Shown here piece after piece: positions 37,647-46,228 of a stretch of DNA of 56,224 nucleotides. How positions within the stretch are numbered: the stretch's first letter is position 1; every line of letters begins with the position of its first letter. Origin of the DNA: Thermoproteota archaeon (lineage in GTDB: Archaea > Thermoproteota > Thermoprotei_A > Sulfolobales > Desulfurococcaceae); NCBI GenBank assembly GCA_030550615.1, contig JAUQPA010000004.1, forward strand, positions 1 to 56,224, read 5' to 3'. A program made the translations under genes and the position numbers. The notes below the pieces were generated by a model. The model did no database searches. It saw only the letters and a list, made by a program, of their open reading frames with translations, and was not told the origin of the DNA.

Positions 37647-38190
37647 GATTTGTATTGTTACTAGTAATGAACACAAGTTCAGCGAAATAAAGGAAGTTGC
37701 ATTGGAGTATGGATTAGAAGTTGAAATGTGCCCCGGTTTAAAACTGGAAATACAATCTGATGATTTGGCGGATATTGTTTTTAAATCAGCTCTGATAGCG
37801 TACATGTATTTAAATAAACCTATTATCGTAGAAGACGCGGGATTATTCATTGATGCACTAAACGGGTTTCCAGGTCCATATAGTAGCTATGTATATAGAA
37901 CGATAGGTATTAATGGAATTTTAAAACTTATGAATGACGCTAGTAATCGAAGAGCGTGTTTTAGATCAGCAGTGGCTCTTGTAATTAACAACAGGGTGTT
38001 TTCAGCCACGGGTGAGGTGTGCGGAGAAATAGCAACGAAGCCTAGAGGCGCTGGGGGATTCGGTTTCGACCCAATATTTGTTCCAGAGGGGGATTCTAGA
38101 ACATTTGCGGAAATGAGTATTCACGAGAAAAACAAGTATAGTCATAGAGCAAAAGCTGTGAGGAAAGTTTTTGAACTTTTATTTAAATAA
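37636..38190 (+). CDS. Non-canonical purine NTP pyrophosphatase (RdgB/HAM1)
   Basis: A 184-residue housekeeping enzyme that hydrolyses dITP and XTP to keep deaminated purines out of nucleic acids. Diagnostic segments are SNEHKFSEIKEV near the N-terminus, VEDAGLFIDALNGFPGPYSS, and GGFGFDPIFVPEG. The C-terminal KNKYSHRAKAVRK is also conserved. It overlaps bud32 by 11 bases. Confidence 0.95.
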   Translation: MLPRICIVTSNEHKFSEIKEVALEYGLEVEMCPGLKLEIQSDDLADIVFKSALIAYMYLNKPIIVEDAGLFIDALNGFPGPYSSYVYRTIGINGILKLMNDASNRRACFRSAVALVINNRVFSATGEVCGEIATKPRGAGGFGFDPIFVPEGDSRTFAEMSIHEKNKYSHRAKAVRKVFELLFK

Positions 38191-38208
38191 AAACACTAAT
38201 GCTACATA

Positions 38209-38216
38209 TTTATAAA
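38209..38216 (+). promoter_or_regulatory. TATA box of rps15
   Basis: TTTATAAA, 41-48 bases ahead of the rps15 ATG in the 66-base gap. This predicts a leader of about 15-20 bases carrying GGGTG. Confidence 0.55.
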
Positions 38217-38256
38217 CCAAAAATAAAATCTCTATTGAAATGACCGGGTGCTTACA

Positions 38257-38742
38257 ATGAATAAGAAGCGAGATAAGGGGCAATCTCATTCAACGCGGCC
38301 AGCTAGAGCTGGTTCACCAAGGTGGCTTAAACTCGATATGAGTCCAAGTGACATAGAGCTGTTAGTGGTGGAGCTAGCTAGGAAAGGCTATACTCCCTCG
38401 ATGATTGGCATTATTCTACGAGATCAGTTCGGCATACCACTAGTTAAACAAGTTATAGGTAGAAAAATCGAAGAGATCTTGGAGAAACACAATATAAAGC
38501 TAGTTATCCCCGAAGATTTATTCAATCTCATGAAGAGAGCTGTTAACTTAAGAAGACATCTAGAAGAACACCCGAAGGACTACCATAGCCAAAGAGGATT
38601 AATAGAAATAGAGTCAAAAATACATAGATTAACGAGATACTATAAACGCGTAGGTAAACTTCCACCGGACTGGAAATACGATCCAGAGGCTGCAAAGCTA
38701 ATCATATCTACTGGAATATATAGATTTCAGGAAGCTGCTTAA
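38257..38742 (+). CDS. rps15: Ribosomal protein uS15
   Basis: A 161-residue primary 16S-binding protein with the archaeal N-terminal extension. Motifs are [20 protein letters not shown], the central domain [18 protein letters not shown], and the C-terminal [20 protein letters not shown]. The ATG follows GGGTGCTTACA; the GTG at 38248 belongs to that SD. The degenerate DHH gene follows after 37 bases. Confidence 0.97.
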   Translation: MNKKRDKGQSHSTRPARAGSPRWLKLDMSPSDIELLVVELARKGYTPSMIGIILRDQFGIPLVKQVIGRKIEEILEKHNIKLVIPEDLFNLMKRAVNLRRHLEEHPKDYHSQRGLIEIESKIHRLTRYYKRVGKLPPDWKYDPEAAKLIISTGIYRFQEAA

Positions 38743-38779
38743 TACCGACTTTTTTGAGATTTAACTAATTGGTGATCCA

Positions 38780-39916
38780 TTGAGTGAAAAACTTCTAGCT
38801 GATTTCCTCGAAAGATATAAAAGTTTCACGATAATACCGGATACTTCTCTTGATTCACTATTATGCGGGGGAGTAATTTTCAAGAAGCTGATCGAACATG
38901 GATTCGACGTAAAACTTTCACTGGATTCAAAAATATTAATCGATTACCCGGATGATCCCGCGTTAACCATAGGTTTACCTTCCGTTAATAGCAATAAACA
39001 ATTAGCACTATTACCTGGAGAAGATGATAATAGCTCTTTAACTGGGTTACTAGTATTAAAACTAGACAAACTAGTTGGCGTGGATAAATGGGATAAACTT
39101 TCAGCTATTATTGCAGGGTTATACAAAGGGCTCTATGATTTTAAGGCGGGAGGTTTCAAAGGAGTTGAAAACAGCTTCCTAAAAGATCTCATCAACGATA
39201 AGGTAGTAGTAGATGTCGCTGGGTTAAGGTTGTGGGGTTCTAAAAGACTCAATTTAGCGACTGCTCTATATAGAACCCTCATGCCGTTCATACCCGGTGT
39301 GACAGGCAACATTGATAAATCAATGAAGATCGTCTCCGAGGTTTTTAAAACAACGGATCCTCTAAATATTAGACAAAAAGAACTAAGAGTAGATGAAGCC
39401 AAAGACTCAATACTTTTGTTTTTGAAAACTTTAACGGAGCAGGCGAGGGATCCTCAATTGGCTTTTAAGTTGCTTGGTGATTTCTATATTAATTTATCTG
39501 ATCTTGGGGTATCAGGCGAAATAGAAGCAAATGAGCTCATGGGTTCACTGGTTGTTTTAGCGAGTTTATGTAGGGATTGCCCATTCTATGTATCTTTATT
39601 ATCAATGGAAAAATCCATAATACTACAAGCTGTCGCTATTTACGATGAGGTAATAGATGATCTTTCGCGTTACCTATCCAGTCAAATTGATAAAGCGAAA
39701 AGAGGAGAAGCTGTTGAAGGAGGGGATTTAATTAAGCGGCCGGATATAATAATTGATGTTCTACGCTATATTAATGCTTTACCCAAAGATAAAGCAGTAA
39801 AATTAACTAGCGACAGAGGTTCCTTAACGGTACTGAGGGAGTTAATTAGAATAGGTGTTAAGCCCGAGGAAGCTTATTCTTCCTGCGAGGATGATCAAAT
39901 ATGTCCAACGAAGTAA
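38780..39916 (+). CDS. DHH/RecJ-like protein, catalytically degenerate
   Basis: A 378-residue protein that looks like a RecJ-type DHH phosphoesterase stripped of catalytic residues. The N-terminal segment DTSLDSLLCGGVIFKKL (about residues 21-37) replaces the usual DxDG...SG motif I, and no DHH or metal-binding His/Asp cluster is visible. The C-terminal half is mostly helical. A non-catalytic RecJ homologue is a partner of the Sulfolobus replicative helicase complex, but I cannot show orthology. The start is TTG with GGTGAT. It overlaps the Pcc1 gene by 16 bases. Confidence 0.65.
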   Translation: MSEKLLADFLERYKSFTIIPDTSLDSLLCGGVIFKKLIEHGFDVKLSLDSKILIDYPDDPALTIGLPSVNSNKQLALLPGEDDNSSLTGLLVLKLDKLVGVDKWDKLSAIIAGLYKGLYDFKAGGFKGVENSFLKDLINDKVVVDVAGLRLWGSKRLNLATALYRTLMPFIPGVTGNIDKSMKIVSEVFKTTDPLNIRQKELRVDEAKDSILLFLKTLTEQARDPQLAFKLLGDFYINLSDLGVSGEIEANELMGSLVVLASLCRDCPFYVSLLSMEKSIILQAVAIYDEVIDDLSRYLSSQIDKAKRGEAVEGGDLIKRPDIIIDVLRYINALPKDKAVKLTSDRGSLTVLRELIRIGVKPEEAYSSCEDDQICPTK

Positions 39917-40200
39917 GAGTTAAATTACAAATTGCTTCAAAAAACTGTAATTTCATAAAGTCACTGAGAGCTTCCCTGAGTCCGGATAATTTAGTTCTGC
40001 CTAGCAATATGTATTTAAACGAAGTATTTGAGGCTCATTCAACCGGAGAATGTATTTATTTAATCAATCTAACTGTAAAGGATGATATTCTTCATTCCCT
40101 GAGGAGGGCGCGTTCCACCATGGAGGAAATCCTAGCTATCATTAAAACACTTCAGAAATCGCTATGCGCCGTAAAGGAAACCTGCCTGGAGAATCTTTAA
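39901..40200 (+). CDS. pcc1: Pcc1-family protein, putative KEOPS subunit
   Basis: A 99-residue protein matching the small KEOPS dimerisation subunit that binds Kae1 and tRNA. The N-terminal strand-helix (VRVKLQIASKNCNFIKSLRA, with SLSPDN) and C-terminal helix (SLRRARSTMEEILAIIKTL) follow the Pcc1 pattern. It lies 3 kb from kae1/bud32 and overlaps the degenerate DHH gene. A second Pcc1-like gene occurs at 51463-51711; which one serves KEOPS cannot be told from sequence. Confidence 0.75.
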   Translation: MSNEVRVKLQIASKNCNFIKSLRASLSPDNLVLPSNMYLNEVFEAHSTGECIYLINLTVKDDILHSLRRARSTMEEILAIIKTLQKSLCAVKETCLENL

Positions 40201-40227
40201 TAAAGTATTTATTAAGGTGAGTTTTAA

Positions 40228-40272
40228 ATGGTAAAAACTAGTTCAAGTAAAAGATTCAAGAGAGGTGCTTAA
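40228..40272 (+). other. SD-led 14-residue basic ORF before rps3ae
   Basis: The ORF encodes MVKTSSSKRFKRGA, has GGTGAG six bases before its ATG, and its last codons contain the GAGGTG SD of rps3ae. It may be a leader peptide coupling translation to rps3ae, or the remnant of a longer basic N-terminus of eS1 in another frame. There is no direct evidence of expression. Confidence 0.35.
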
Positions 40273-40277
40273 CTAAG

Positions 40278-40919
40278 TTGTCTTCAAAACCAGTAGTTAA
40301 AGACAAGTGGAAGATTAAGAAATGGTATGAAGCACTAACACCAGAGTCTTTCGGCACAGTTAGCTTAGGTTCTATTCCATCCGATGACCCCGATAAGTTA
40401 ATTGGACGAGTTCTAGAAACAACGCTCTACGACTTAACAGGCGATATCTCCCAGGTTCATGTAAAACTCTATTTCCAAATAATCAAGGTCGAAGGAGATA
40501 AGGCATTTACAAGGTTCAAGGGGCATGAACTAGCCCGCGACTACATGAAAAGCCTTGTTAGAAGAAAAAGTAGTAAAATACAGGGTATCTTCGATGTCCA
40601 AACAAAGGATGGATACGTAGTTCGAATAACTATAGTAGCTCTTACAAGTTACAGGTGTAAAACCAGCCAAAAGAGAGCTGTTAGAAAGATCATGAAAGAA
40701 TACATAGTGCAGAAAGCAGGTGAACTCACATTTGACGAGTTGATACATGAGGTATTGCGTGGAACCATCTCAAATGAGATATCTGAAAAAACAAGGAAGA
40801 TTTATCCGATTAGAAGAGTTGAAGTATATAAAACAAAATTATTAATGGTGCCAACGCCGGAGGGGTTAAAGCCCGCAGTAGTTATATCACCTATTCAACT
40901 CAAACAAGTTCAAAAATAA
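40278..40919 (+). CDS. rps3ae: Ribosomal protein eS1 (S3ae)
   Basis: A 213-residue small-subunit platform protein. Conserved segments are KDKWKIKKWYEALTPESFG, LIGRVLETTLYDLTGDISQV, and TRFKGHELARDYMKSLVRRK. The start is TTG with GAGGTG upstream. Its N-terminus is shorter than in some archaea, which have an additional basic tail; the small ORF just upstream encodes such a sequence in another frame. Confidence 0.96.
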   Translation: MSSKPVVKDKWKIKKWYEALTPESFGTVSLGSIPSDDPDKLIGRVLETTLYDLTGDISQVHVKLYFQIIKVEGDKAFTRFKGHELARDYMKSLVRRKSSKIQGIFDVQTKDGYVVRITIVALTSYRCKTSQKRAVRKIMKEYIVQKAGELTFDELIHEVLRGTISNEISEKTRKIYPIRRVEVYKTKLLMVPTPEGLKPAVVISPIQLKQVQK

Positions 40920-40933
40920 ACTCTTAGGATTTA

Positions 40934-40938
40934 TTTTT
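40934..40938 (+). terminator. T-run after rps3ae
   Basis: Five T in an AT-rich stretch 14 bases after the rps3ae stop. It is weak alone; the hairpin at 40992-41010, also followed by T residues, may add to termination. Confidence 0.3.
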
Positions 40939-40991
40939 GTGGAAAAGAAATTAAACTATGTTCCTAGGCTGTGATTTTAAACAGAGATCAC

Positions 40992-41010
40992 TAATTGTTT
41001 TCAACAATTA
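40992..41010. repeat. Perfect 8-bp inverted repeat upstream of the GlmU-like gene
   Basis: TAATTGTT-TTC-AACAATTA. It is followed by ATATTTTTG and lies 40-58 bases before the ATG of the nucleotidyltransferase, next to the likely TATA region. It could be an operator for a dimeric regulator or a terminator hairpin for rps3ae. Confidence 0.5.
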
Positions 41011-41049
41011 ATATTTTTGAAATAAATTAGTTACATAAGGGGCGTTTAA

Positions 41050-42297
41050 ATGAAAGGCATACTTCTAGCTGCCGGCGAAGGTACAAGGCTTAGACCTATA
41101 ACTGAAACTAGACCTAAAGCAATGATCCCGGTTCTTTGTAAACCTTTACTTGAGTGGCATGTTGAATCATTATTGAATACGGGCGTAGAGGAAGTAGTAA
41201 TTGTTGTAGGACACATGAAAAACCACATAGTTAAGTTCCTTGAATCCCGTGGTTATTTCAACGGCAAAGTCAAAGTCCTAGATCAAAAGGAGCTACGTGG
41301 AACGGGGGATGCTATCATAAAGGCTAGTGAGTACATTGGTCTAGATGAAGATGTCATCGTGGCATACTCTGATCTCTTCGTTGAAGATTGGAGTATTTAC
41401 GCTGAGCTTCTAAAAGAAGAAAACAATGCAATTATTGGAGTAAAAGTGGGCGATCCGCAGAATTATGGCGTACTATACCTACATGGTTCACATCTCAAAA
41501 AAATAATCGAGAAACCCGAGAAACCGGAATCGAACATTGTAAACGCAGGAATCTATAAGCTTAACACAAGAGACATTCTCGAAAATAGAGATATCCCTCC
41601 TAGTCCACGTGGAGAAATAGAGGCAACAGATATAATTAACAAAATAGCAGCAAAGAAGCCTGTGAAGGTATTAATGTACGAGAAAAACTGGATAGATGTG
41701 GGGAAACCATGGCATGTAATCGAAGCTAACAAAGTTGCTTTACAACACATAGATTTAAATATAAAGGGAAGAGTAGTTGAGCCTGTTCACATATCTGGAA
41801 AAGTACATATTGATAGCGACAGCGTTATTCACCCGTTCACAACTATACAGGGCCCCGTGTATATTGGTAGACACGTTGAGATAGGGCCTAACGCATATAT
41901 AAGACCCTGGACTGTTATATGCGATTACAGCAAGATAGGGTTCTCCGTGGAAGTTAAAGAAAGTGTTCTATTTGAAAACGTTCACGCACATCACTTAGCC
42001 TACATTGGTGACAGCGTGATATGTGAAAACGTGAACTTGGGAGCTGGAACTATCCTTGCTAATTTAAGGCACGATAATAAATCAATTAAAATGATGATTA
42101 AAGGTATTCTCGAGGATACTGGTAGAAGAAAACTAGGAGCAATCATAGGAGCTAACTCCAAGACTGGAGTAAATGTTTCAATTAACCCCGGTATTAAAAT
42201 AGGCTCTAATAGCTGGATTTTACCTGGAACAGTCGTTTACAGAGATGTACCTAGTAATACTATATATCCCTCTAAATCCACAGATATTACTGAGTGA
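41050..42297 (+). CDS. Bifunctional sugar-1-phosphate nucleotidylyltransferase/acetyltransferase (GlmU-like)
   Basis: A 415-residue two-domain enzyme. The N-terminal Rossmann-like domain begins with LLAAGEGTRLRPITETRPKA and contains the metal site VAYSDLFVED. The C-terminal part is a left-handed beta-helix of hexapeptide repeats (VHIDSDSVIHPFTTIQGPVY, VNLGAGTILANLRHDNK). The layout matches Sulfolobus ST0452, which makes UDP-N-acetylglucosamine or dTDP-glucose precursors for glycans. ATG after GGGGCG. It has its own promoter region with an inverted repeat. Confidence 0.92.
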   Translation: MKGILLAAGEGTRLRPITETRPKAMIPVLCKPLLEWHVESLLNTGVEEVVIVVGHMKNHIVKFLESRGYFNGKVKVLDQKELRGTGDAIIKASEYIGLDEDVIVAYSDLFVEDWSIYAELLKEENNAIIGVKVGDPQNYGVLYLHGSHLKKIIEKPEKPESNIVNAGIYKLNTRDILENRDIPPSPRGEIEATDIINKIAAKKPVKVLMYEKNWIDVGKPWHVIEANKVALQHIDLNIKGRVVEPVHISGKVHIDSDSVIHPFTTIQGPVYIGRHVEIGPNAYIRPWTVICDYSKIGFSVEVKESVLFENVHAHHLAYIGDSVICENVNLGAGTILANLRHDNKSIKMMIKGILEDTGRRKLGAIIGANSKTGVNVSINPGIKIGSNSWILPGTVVYRDVPSNTIYPSKSTDITE

Positions 42298-42302
42298 AAT
42301 AC

Positions 42303-42692
42303 ATGGGGCCCGAATACGACGTTGAGGATTTCAAGAAGAAGTTTCCAAGGCTTGCAGACGAGATATTCTCAGGTAAATCAAAACAGTTTAAACTTAGAAT
42401 CCAAGTCGTTGATCCGTGGAGAGGATATGTTCCAACAGTAGTAGATTACATAAGAAGATGTAAAACCGTGGAAGAAGCCATTGAGGTAATAGACTACCTT
42501 GTTCGAAGAAACGAGCTCAGCGTGGATGACGCCGAGAAATTGAAGGAAAAACTGAGAAATGGCGGTATAGAGGCTTTCGGAGGTAGGAAAGAGGACGACT
42601 ATTACTACAAGTACGCTAGACGATACTGGGCTACTTTAGCATCGAAGCGACCTGATGCGATGGAGGATGAGCAAGAGGAAGAATCTACCTAG
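42303..42692 (+). CDS. DUF2095-like crenarchaeal protein
   Basis: A 129-residue charged protein of unknown function, probably the DUF2095 family. It has VEDFKKKFPRLADEIFSGKS near the N-terminus, a helical middle (TVEEAIEVIDYLVRRNELSV), an aromatic YYYKYARRYWATL segment and an acidic tail. The ATG at 42303 is six bases after GAGTG; GTG at 42294 is the alternative. It lies five bases after the GlmU-like gene and overlaps the convergent GTPase by 8 bases. Confidence 0.65.
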   Translation: MGPEYDVEDFKKKFPRLADEIFSGKSKQFKLRIQVVDPWRGYVPTVVDYIRRCKTVEEAIEVIDYLVRRNELSVDDAEKLKEKLRNGGIEAFGGRKEDDYYYKYARRYWATLASKRPDAMEDEQEEEST

Positions 42693-43914
42693 ATTTAGTT
42701 GCAACTATTTTAATTACATCATCGTCCTCTAGTATATGCGATTCTCCTATTCTCTTCTTTCTCTTCGCGTCTACAGCATATAGAAAGCTGTCTCCTAGCT
42801 CGGTGTGAACCATGTAGGCTAGCTCTCTCGCAGTTGTTCCTCGTTCAACTAGGTACGCGTCTGGTAGAATGTTCCCGTGGTGATCAGTGTATTTGTTTTC
42901 ATCTTCAACGGGGTATACTGTTATTAATTTGAGCTTATTATAGATAGTTTTTTTCAACAGTTCTTGAATACCAGTTGTTTTGAATACTCTAAATACGTTT
43001 TTCTCTATTAATTCCAGTGCTTTAACCTGATCTTTGGCTAGGGATTCCTTGGGTACTTTGAGCTTAAATTCCCCATCACCAGGGATGTACTCGATTATTC
43101 CTGCTTGATTGGCTTTTCTCAGAATCAACTCAGCTAATGCACTTACTGGTACAACGTTTTCCTCGCCAAAGGTTTTCACTAGTTTTTTGACATTATCAAC
43201 TGCTTCAGGGTAGTCTATTTTATTAGCTGCGATGATGATAGGCTTTGAAACCTCGCGCAATTTAACTGCGAATTCCTCGACGTCGCTTTGATTCCACGTC
43301 TTTGGGTGCTTGTTTTCAAGGTTAGCTAGATTTATTGCTTCCACTACGTGTTTTCTCTTAATGCTTAAACCCGATAAGTTCTGAAATATTGTATCCACCG
43401 GGTTTTGCACTGTTGTAATAATTCTCGCTATTTTCGAGTTCCATATACGTAGAATAACGCTCTTGAACCACTCATTTATCTCCCTTGCTATGAGCTCTGC
43501 TTCTTCGACAGGGTCATGTGTTCCGGGTTTGCTTCTATTCCCCTCTAGGTCCGTTGAACCTGACGCGTCCACCACGTGTATTAGGGCATCTGCCTGCCTT
43601 AAATCATCCATGAACTTGTTACCTAGACCACGGCCTTGACTCGCGCCTGGAATTAATCCAGCTACATCTATTAGTTTTACAGGTATGAATCTGTATCCTC
43701 TTACGCAATAGCCACTCCGTGGACTACAACTGGGTAAACCTAATTCTACGTGTACACATTTCTTCCTTAAGTACGTGACCCCTATGTTTGGTTCAATTGT
43801 GGTAAACGGGTGATCTGCAATTTTAACTGGTACCATTGTCAACGCTGAAAACAACGTTGATTTACCAACGTTTGTTTTTCCCACGATTCCTACTATTTTC
43901 TCTGGTGGCGGCAT
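42685..43914 (-). CDS. Obg/YchF-family GTPase with TGS domain (Ygr210 type)
   Basis: A 409-residue translation-associated GTPase. G1 is GKTNVGKST (about residues 12-20), G3 is DVAGL (about 82) within the Obg-type LIDVAGLIPGASQGRGLGNK, and G4 is NKID (about 236). The C-terminal TGS-like domain (about 330-409) ends GESHILEDDDVIKIVATKSR. The cysteine-containing insertion after G2 (LPSCSPRSGYC) is typical of the archaeal/fungal Ygr210 branch. It is monocistronic, and divergent from rpl15e. Confidence 0.9.
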   Translation of the reverse strand: MPPPEKIVGIVGKTNVGKSTLFSALTMVPVKIADHPFTTIEPNIGVTYLRKKCVHVELGLPSCSPRSGYCVRGYRFIPVKLIDVAGLIPGASQGRGLGNKFMDDLRQADALIHVVDASGSTDLEGNRSKPGTHDPVEEAELIAREINEWFKSVILRIWNSKIARIITTVQNPVDTIFQNLSGLSIKRKHVVEAINLANLENKHPKTWNQSDVEEFAVKLREVSKPIIIAANKIDYPEAVDNVKKLVKTFGEENVVPVSALAELILRKANQAGIIEYIPGDGEFKLKVPKESLAKDQVKALELIEKNVFRVFKTTGIQELLKKTIYNKLKLITVYPVEDENKYTDHHGNILPDAYLVERGTTARELAYMVHTELGDSFLYAVDAKRKKRIGESHILEDDDVIKIVATKSR

Positions 43915-43977
43915 ATTTATTAACCTATTATATAAAAACCCTTTAGTAATTTAAGTAGATTTGGCACGGTGTTTACT

Positions 43978-44643
43978 ATGAGTAAAAGCATGTACCATTA
44001 CTTGGCTGAAACCTGGCAGAAAATATATGAAGGAGAACTAAAACAAGTGCTTAGGGAGAAGATAATAAGGTGGAGAAAAGAACCAGCAGTTGTCAGAATA
44101 GATAAGCCAACAAGACTAGATAGAGCTAGGTCATTAGGATATAAAGCAAAAGTAGGTTTTATCATCGTGAGAGTAAGAGTACGTAAGGGAGGCCAAAGAA
44201 AACCTAGACCGAGGAGTGGTAGAAGACCTAAGAGAATGGGAGTCTACGGGTATGCTCCAGCGAAAAGCCTTAGATTAATAGCTGAGGAAAGAGCTGCTAG
44301 AAAATACAGAAACATGGAGGTTCTCAATAGCTACTATGTTGGAGAAGATGGCAAATACAAATGGTTTGAGGTTATACTAGTTGATAGAAGTCACCCAGCT
44401 GTATGCAGAGACCCCGAGATTAAATGGATTTGTGAACCCCAGAATCGTGGCAGGGTGTTTAGAGGTCTCACCAGTGCAGGTAAGAAAATGAGAGGATTAA
44501 GAAAGAGCAGGGGCCTACGTGGAACAGTGTATTATAAATGGAAGAAGAAGCAGAAAGAACGCGAGCTCAAGAAACGACATGAAGCAAGTAGAGGAGCTCG
44601 CGAGCCATGGCAAGTAGCAGAGAAGCTAAAGGAAGAAAAGTAG
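43978..44643 (+). CDS. rpl15e: Ribosomal protein eL15
   Basis: A 221-residue large-subunit protein. Motifs are [20 protein letters not shown], the basic [20 protein letters not shown], and [19 protein letters not shown]. The ATG at 43978 follows CGGTGTTTACT; the GTG at 43969 belongs to that SD. It opens the exosome/RNase P operon and overlaps the next gene by 37 bases. Confidence 0.96.
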   Translation: MSKSMYHYLAETWQKIYEGELKQVLREKIIRWRKEPAVVRIDKPTRLDRARSLGYKAKVGFIIVRVRVRKGGQRKPRPRSGRRPKRMGVYGYAPAKSLRLIAEERAARKYRNMEVLNSYYVGEDGKYKWFEVILVDRSHPAVCRDPEIKWICEPQNRGRVFRGLTSAGKKMRGLRKSRGLRGTVYYKWKKKQKERELKKRHEASRGAREPWQVAEKLKEEK

Positions 44644-45086
44644 AAGTATCTCACGTGGAAATAACAACTTTTTGTCATGCAACAGAGGATTGTATACGAG
44701 TAGAGGAATCAATTAAAAACCTTCTACCTGCAGAACTTAAAACACGAGTCAAAATAAACGAGGATAAAAAAGACGGGTACTACGGAAATCCTATTTCAAT
44801 ATTGAGTCTGAAAATTATGGATAAGCAATACATAGATCTGCTCATCAATCACCTAGCGTTTAAAATGGATCCCATCGAGAAAAGCATACTGGGAGCAACA
44901 TTTGATCTAAGGTACGATCCGAGAACGGGTAGATTCATCGTTAGGTACTCCAAGCAGGATCTTTACCTAGGTAACATAAAGATCTCAGATACAGACGACG
45001 TTATAAAGTTAACTATCTACCTAAAGAACGCTAAGAAAAAAGAAAACGCTTTTGAATACCTAAAGAGCGTTGGGCTTATACCTTAA
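44607..45086 (+). CDS. COG1325 family RNA-binding protein linked to the exosome
   Basis: A 159-residue archaeal protein of COG1325, commonly annotated as a predicted exosome or RNA-binding subunit. It begins [20 protein letters not shown] and contains [18 protein letters not shown] and [19 protein letters not shown], typical of the family. The function is unproven; the link to RNA processing rests on its fixed place between rpl15e and RNase P genes. GAGGAG precedes the ATG. Confidence 0.85.
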   Translation: MASSREAKGRKVEVSHVEITTFCHATEDCIRVEESIKNLLPAELKTRVKINEDKKDGYYGNPISILSLKIMDKQYIDLLINHLAFKMDPIEKSILGATFDLRYDPRTGRFIVRYSKQDLYLGNIKISDTDDVIKLTIYLKNAKKKENAFEYLKSVGLIP

Positions 45087-45747
45087 AGATCAGACCTGGG
45101 GATGGCTTGCTCTGCTTCCAAAGATATTCGTAGATGCTTACGTTAGGAAATGCGATAGTCGCTTATTGGAAACAGCCTGGATCATGGGTTACAGGGCCCT
45201 AGTGTGTGAAGAAATCAATGTCCCCTTCTCAAATAAAAACTACGCGAGCAACTCTTCCACAACTAGATTAATTAGAAAAGTAGTTATTAGAGCAAAAGAT
45301 GTACCGGAATTACGTAAAAAACTCGGCGAAGTCAACTATAGAAAACAATTTGTAACTGTGCAACCATTAGATATAGAGGTTGCTAGATGGGCATCACATG
45401 ATAGCAGAATTGATAGTATATTGTTAACAACTGAAAACATTCATGTTTTTGATAAAAAACAGCAAAACACGATGAAATACTATTCTAAGCCGTTGGAGAT
45501 TCCTCTTCATATATTATTCAGAGGAGATGTTGAACTGAGAGGTGTAATATATAGACGTATGCAACTATACGCTGGTCGGAGAGTACCTGTGATAATATCG
45601 TCTATGGCTGAGAAATGGAATGAGCTGTATCCTCCGATCTCAATTGTGAAACTGCTATTAACGCAGTACGATATACCCGAGAGGATAACTTTAAATGCGA
45701 TTACTCATATTCCATGGGTTATTATTTCGAAGAAGGAGGTGGAGTAG
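45070..45747 (+). CDS. rnp3: RNase P protein component 3 (Rpp30)
   Basis: A 225-residue TIM-barrel protein subunit of archaeal RNase P, which removes tRNA 5' leaders and works as a heterotetramer with Pop5. Segments IFVDAYVRKCDSRLLETAWI, DIEVARWASHDSRIDSILLT and YAGRRVPVIISSMAEKW fit the family. The TTG at 45070, inside the upstream gene, is the first possible start; the family core begins near residue 19, so the true start is uncertain. Pop5 follows after one base. Confidence 0.88.
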   Translation: MGLYLKDQTWGWLALLPKIFVDAYVRKCDSRLLETAWIMGYRALVCEEINVPFSNKNYASNSSTTRLIRKVVIRAKDVPELRKKLGEVNYRKQFVTVQPLDIEVARWASHDSRIDSILLTTENIHVFDKKQQNTMKYYSKPLEIPLHILFRGDVELRGVIYRRMQLYAGRRVPVIISSMAEKWNELYPPISIVKLLLTQYDIPERITLNAITHIPWVIISKKEVE

Positions 45748-45748
45748 C

Positions 45749-46207
45749 TTGGTGGAGTATATCCTGCTCGCATTGCTTATTGCATCGGTAATAGTGTTTT
45801 CATCATCGATTCTCCTACTACAGAAATCCCTACGTTATTTCAGAGCTGTTAAAACACTCATGGAGAACCGGGTTAAAGGTGTTAAAAAACCTAGAAAAAG
45901 GTATGTGGTGTTCGCAGTTATATGTGAGGATAGAGTTCTCTTCAAGAGCGTGGAAAACGCTGTGAAAGAAAAATTCGTAGAGTACTATGGGGAAAGCATG
46001 TATCATAAGGCATCTCCACGTCTTATACTCTACGATGAAACTACTGGTCGAGGGGTTATTCGAGTTCTACATACTTGCACCGATTACTTATTAGCTACAA
46101 TGGGGCTCATTAAGAAAATCAACGATAAGAACTGTATCATGCTTCCAATTAAAACAACTGGAACATTGAGAAAAGCTCGTGAATATGTTGAAAAGTTAAA
46201 ATTATAA
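45749..46207 (+). CDS. rnp2: RNase P protein component 2 (Pop5) with N-terminal membrane-like helix
   Basis: A 152-residue protein. The Pop5 core begins at about residue 51 (KRYVVFAVICEDRVLFKSVE) and includes SPRLILYDETTGRGVIRVLH. Ahead of it is an uninterrupted hydrophobic stretch of about 22 residues (YILLALLIASVIVFSSSILL) then a basic linker, which looks like a single transmembrane anchor with the core on the cytoplasmic side. The start TTG is six bases after GGAGGTG. Typical Pop5 proteins are about 110-125 residues and lack this segment. Confidence 0.85.
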   Translation: MVEYILLALLIASVIVFSSSILLLQKSLRYFRAVKTLMENRVKGVKKPRKRYVVFAVICEDRVLFKSVENAVKEKFVEYYGESMYHKASPRLILYDETTGRGVIRVLHTCTDYLLATMGLIKKINDKNCIMLPIKTTGTLRKAREYVEKLKL

Positions 46208-46228
46208 TTGGTTGTAAAAAATATGCTA

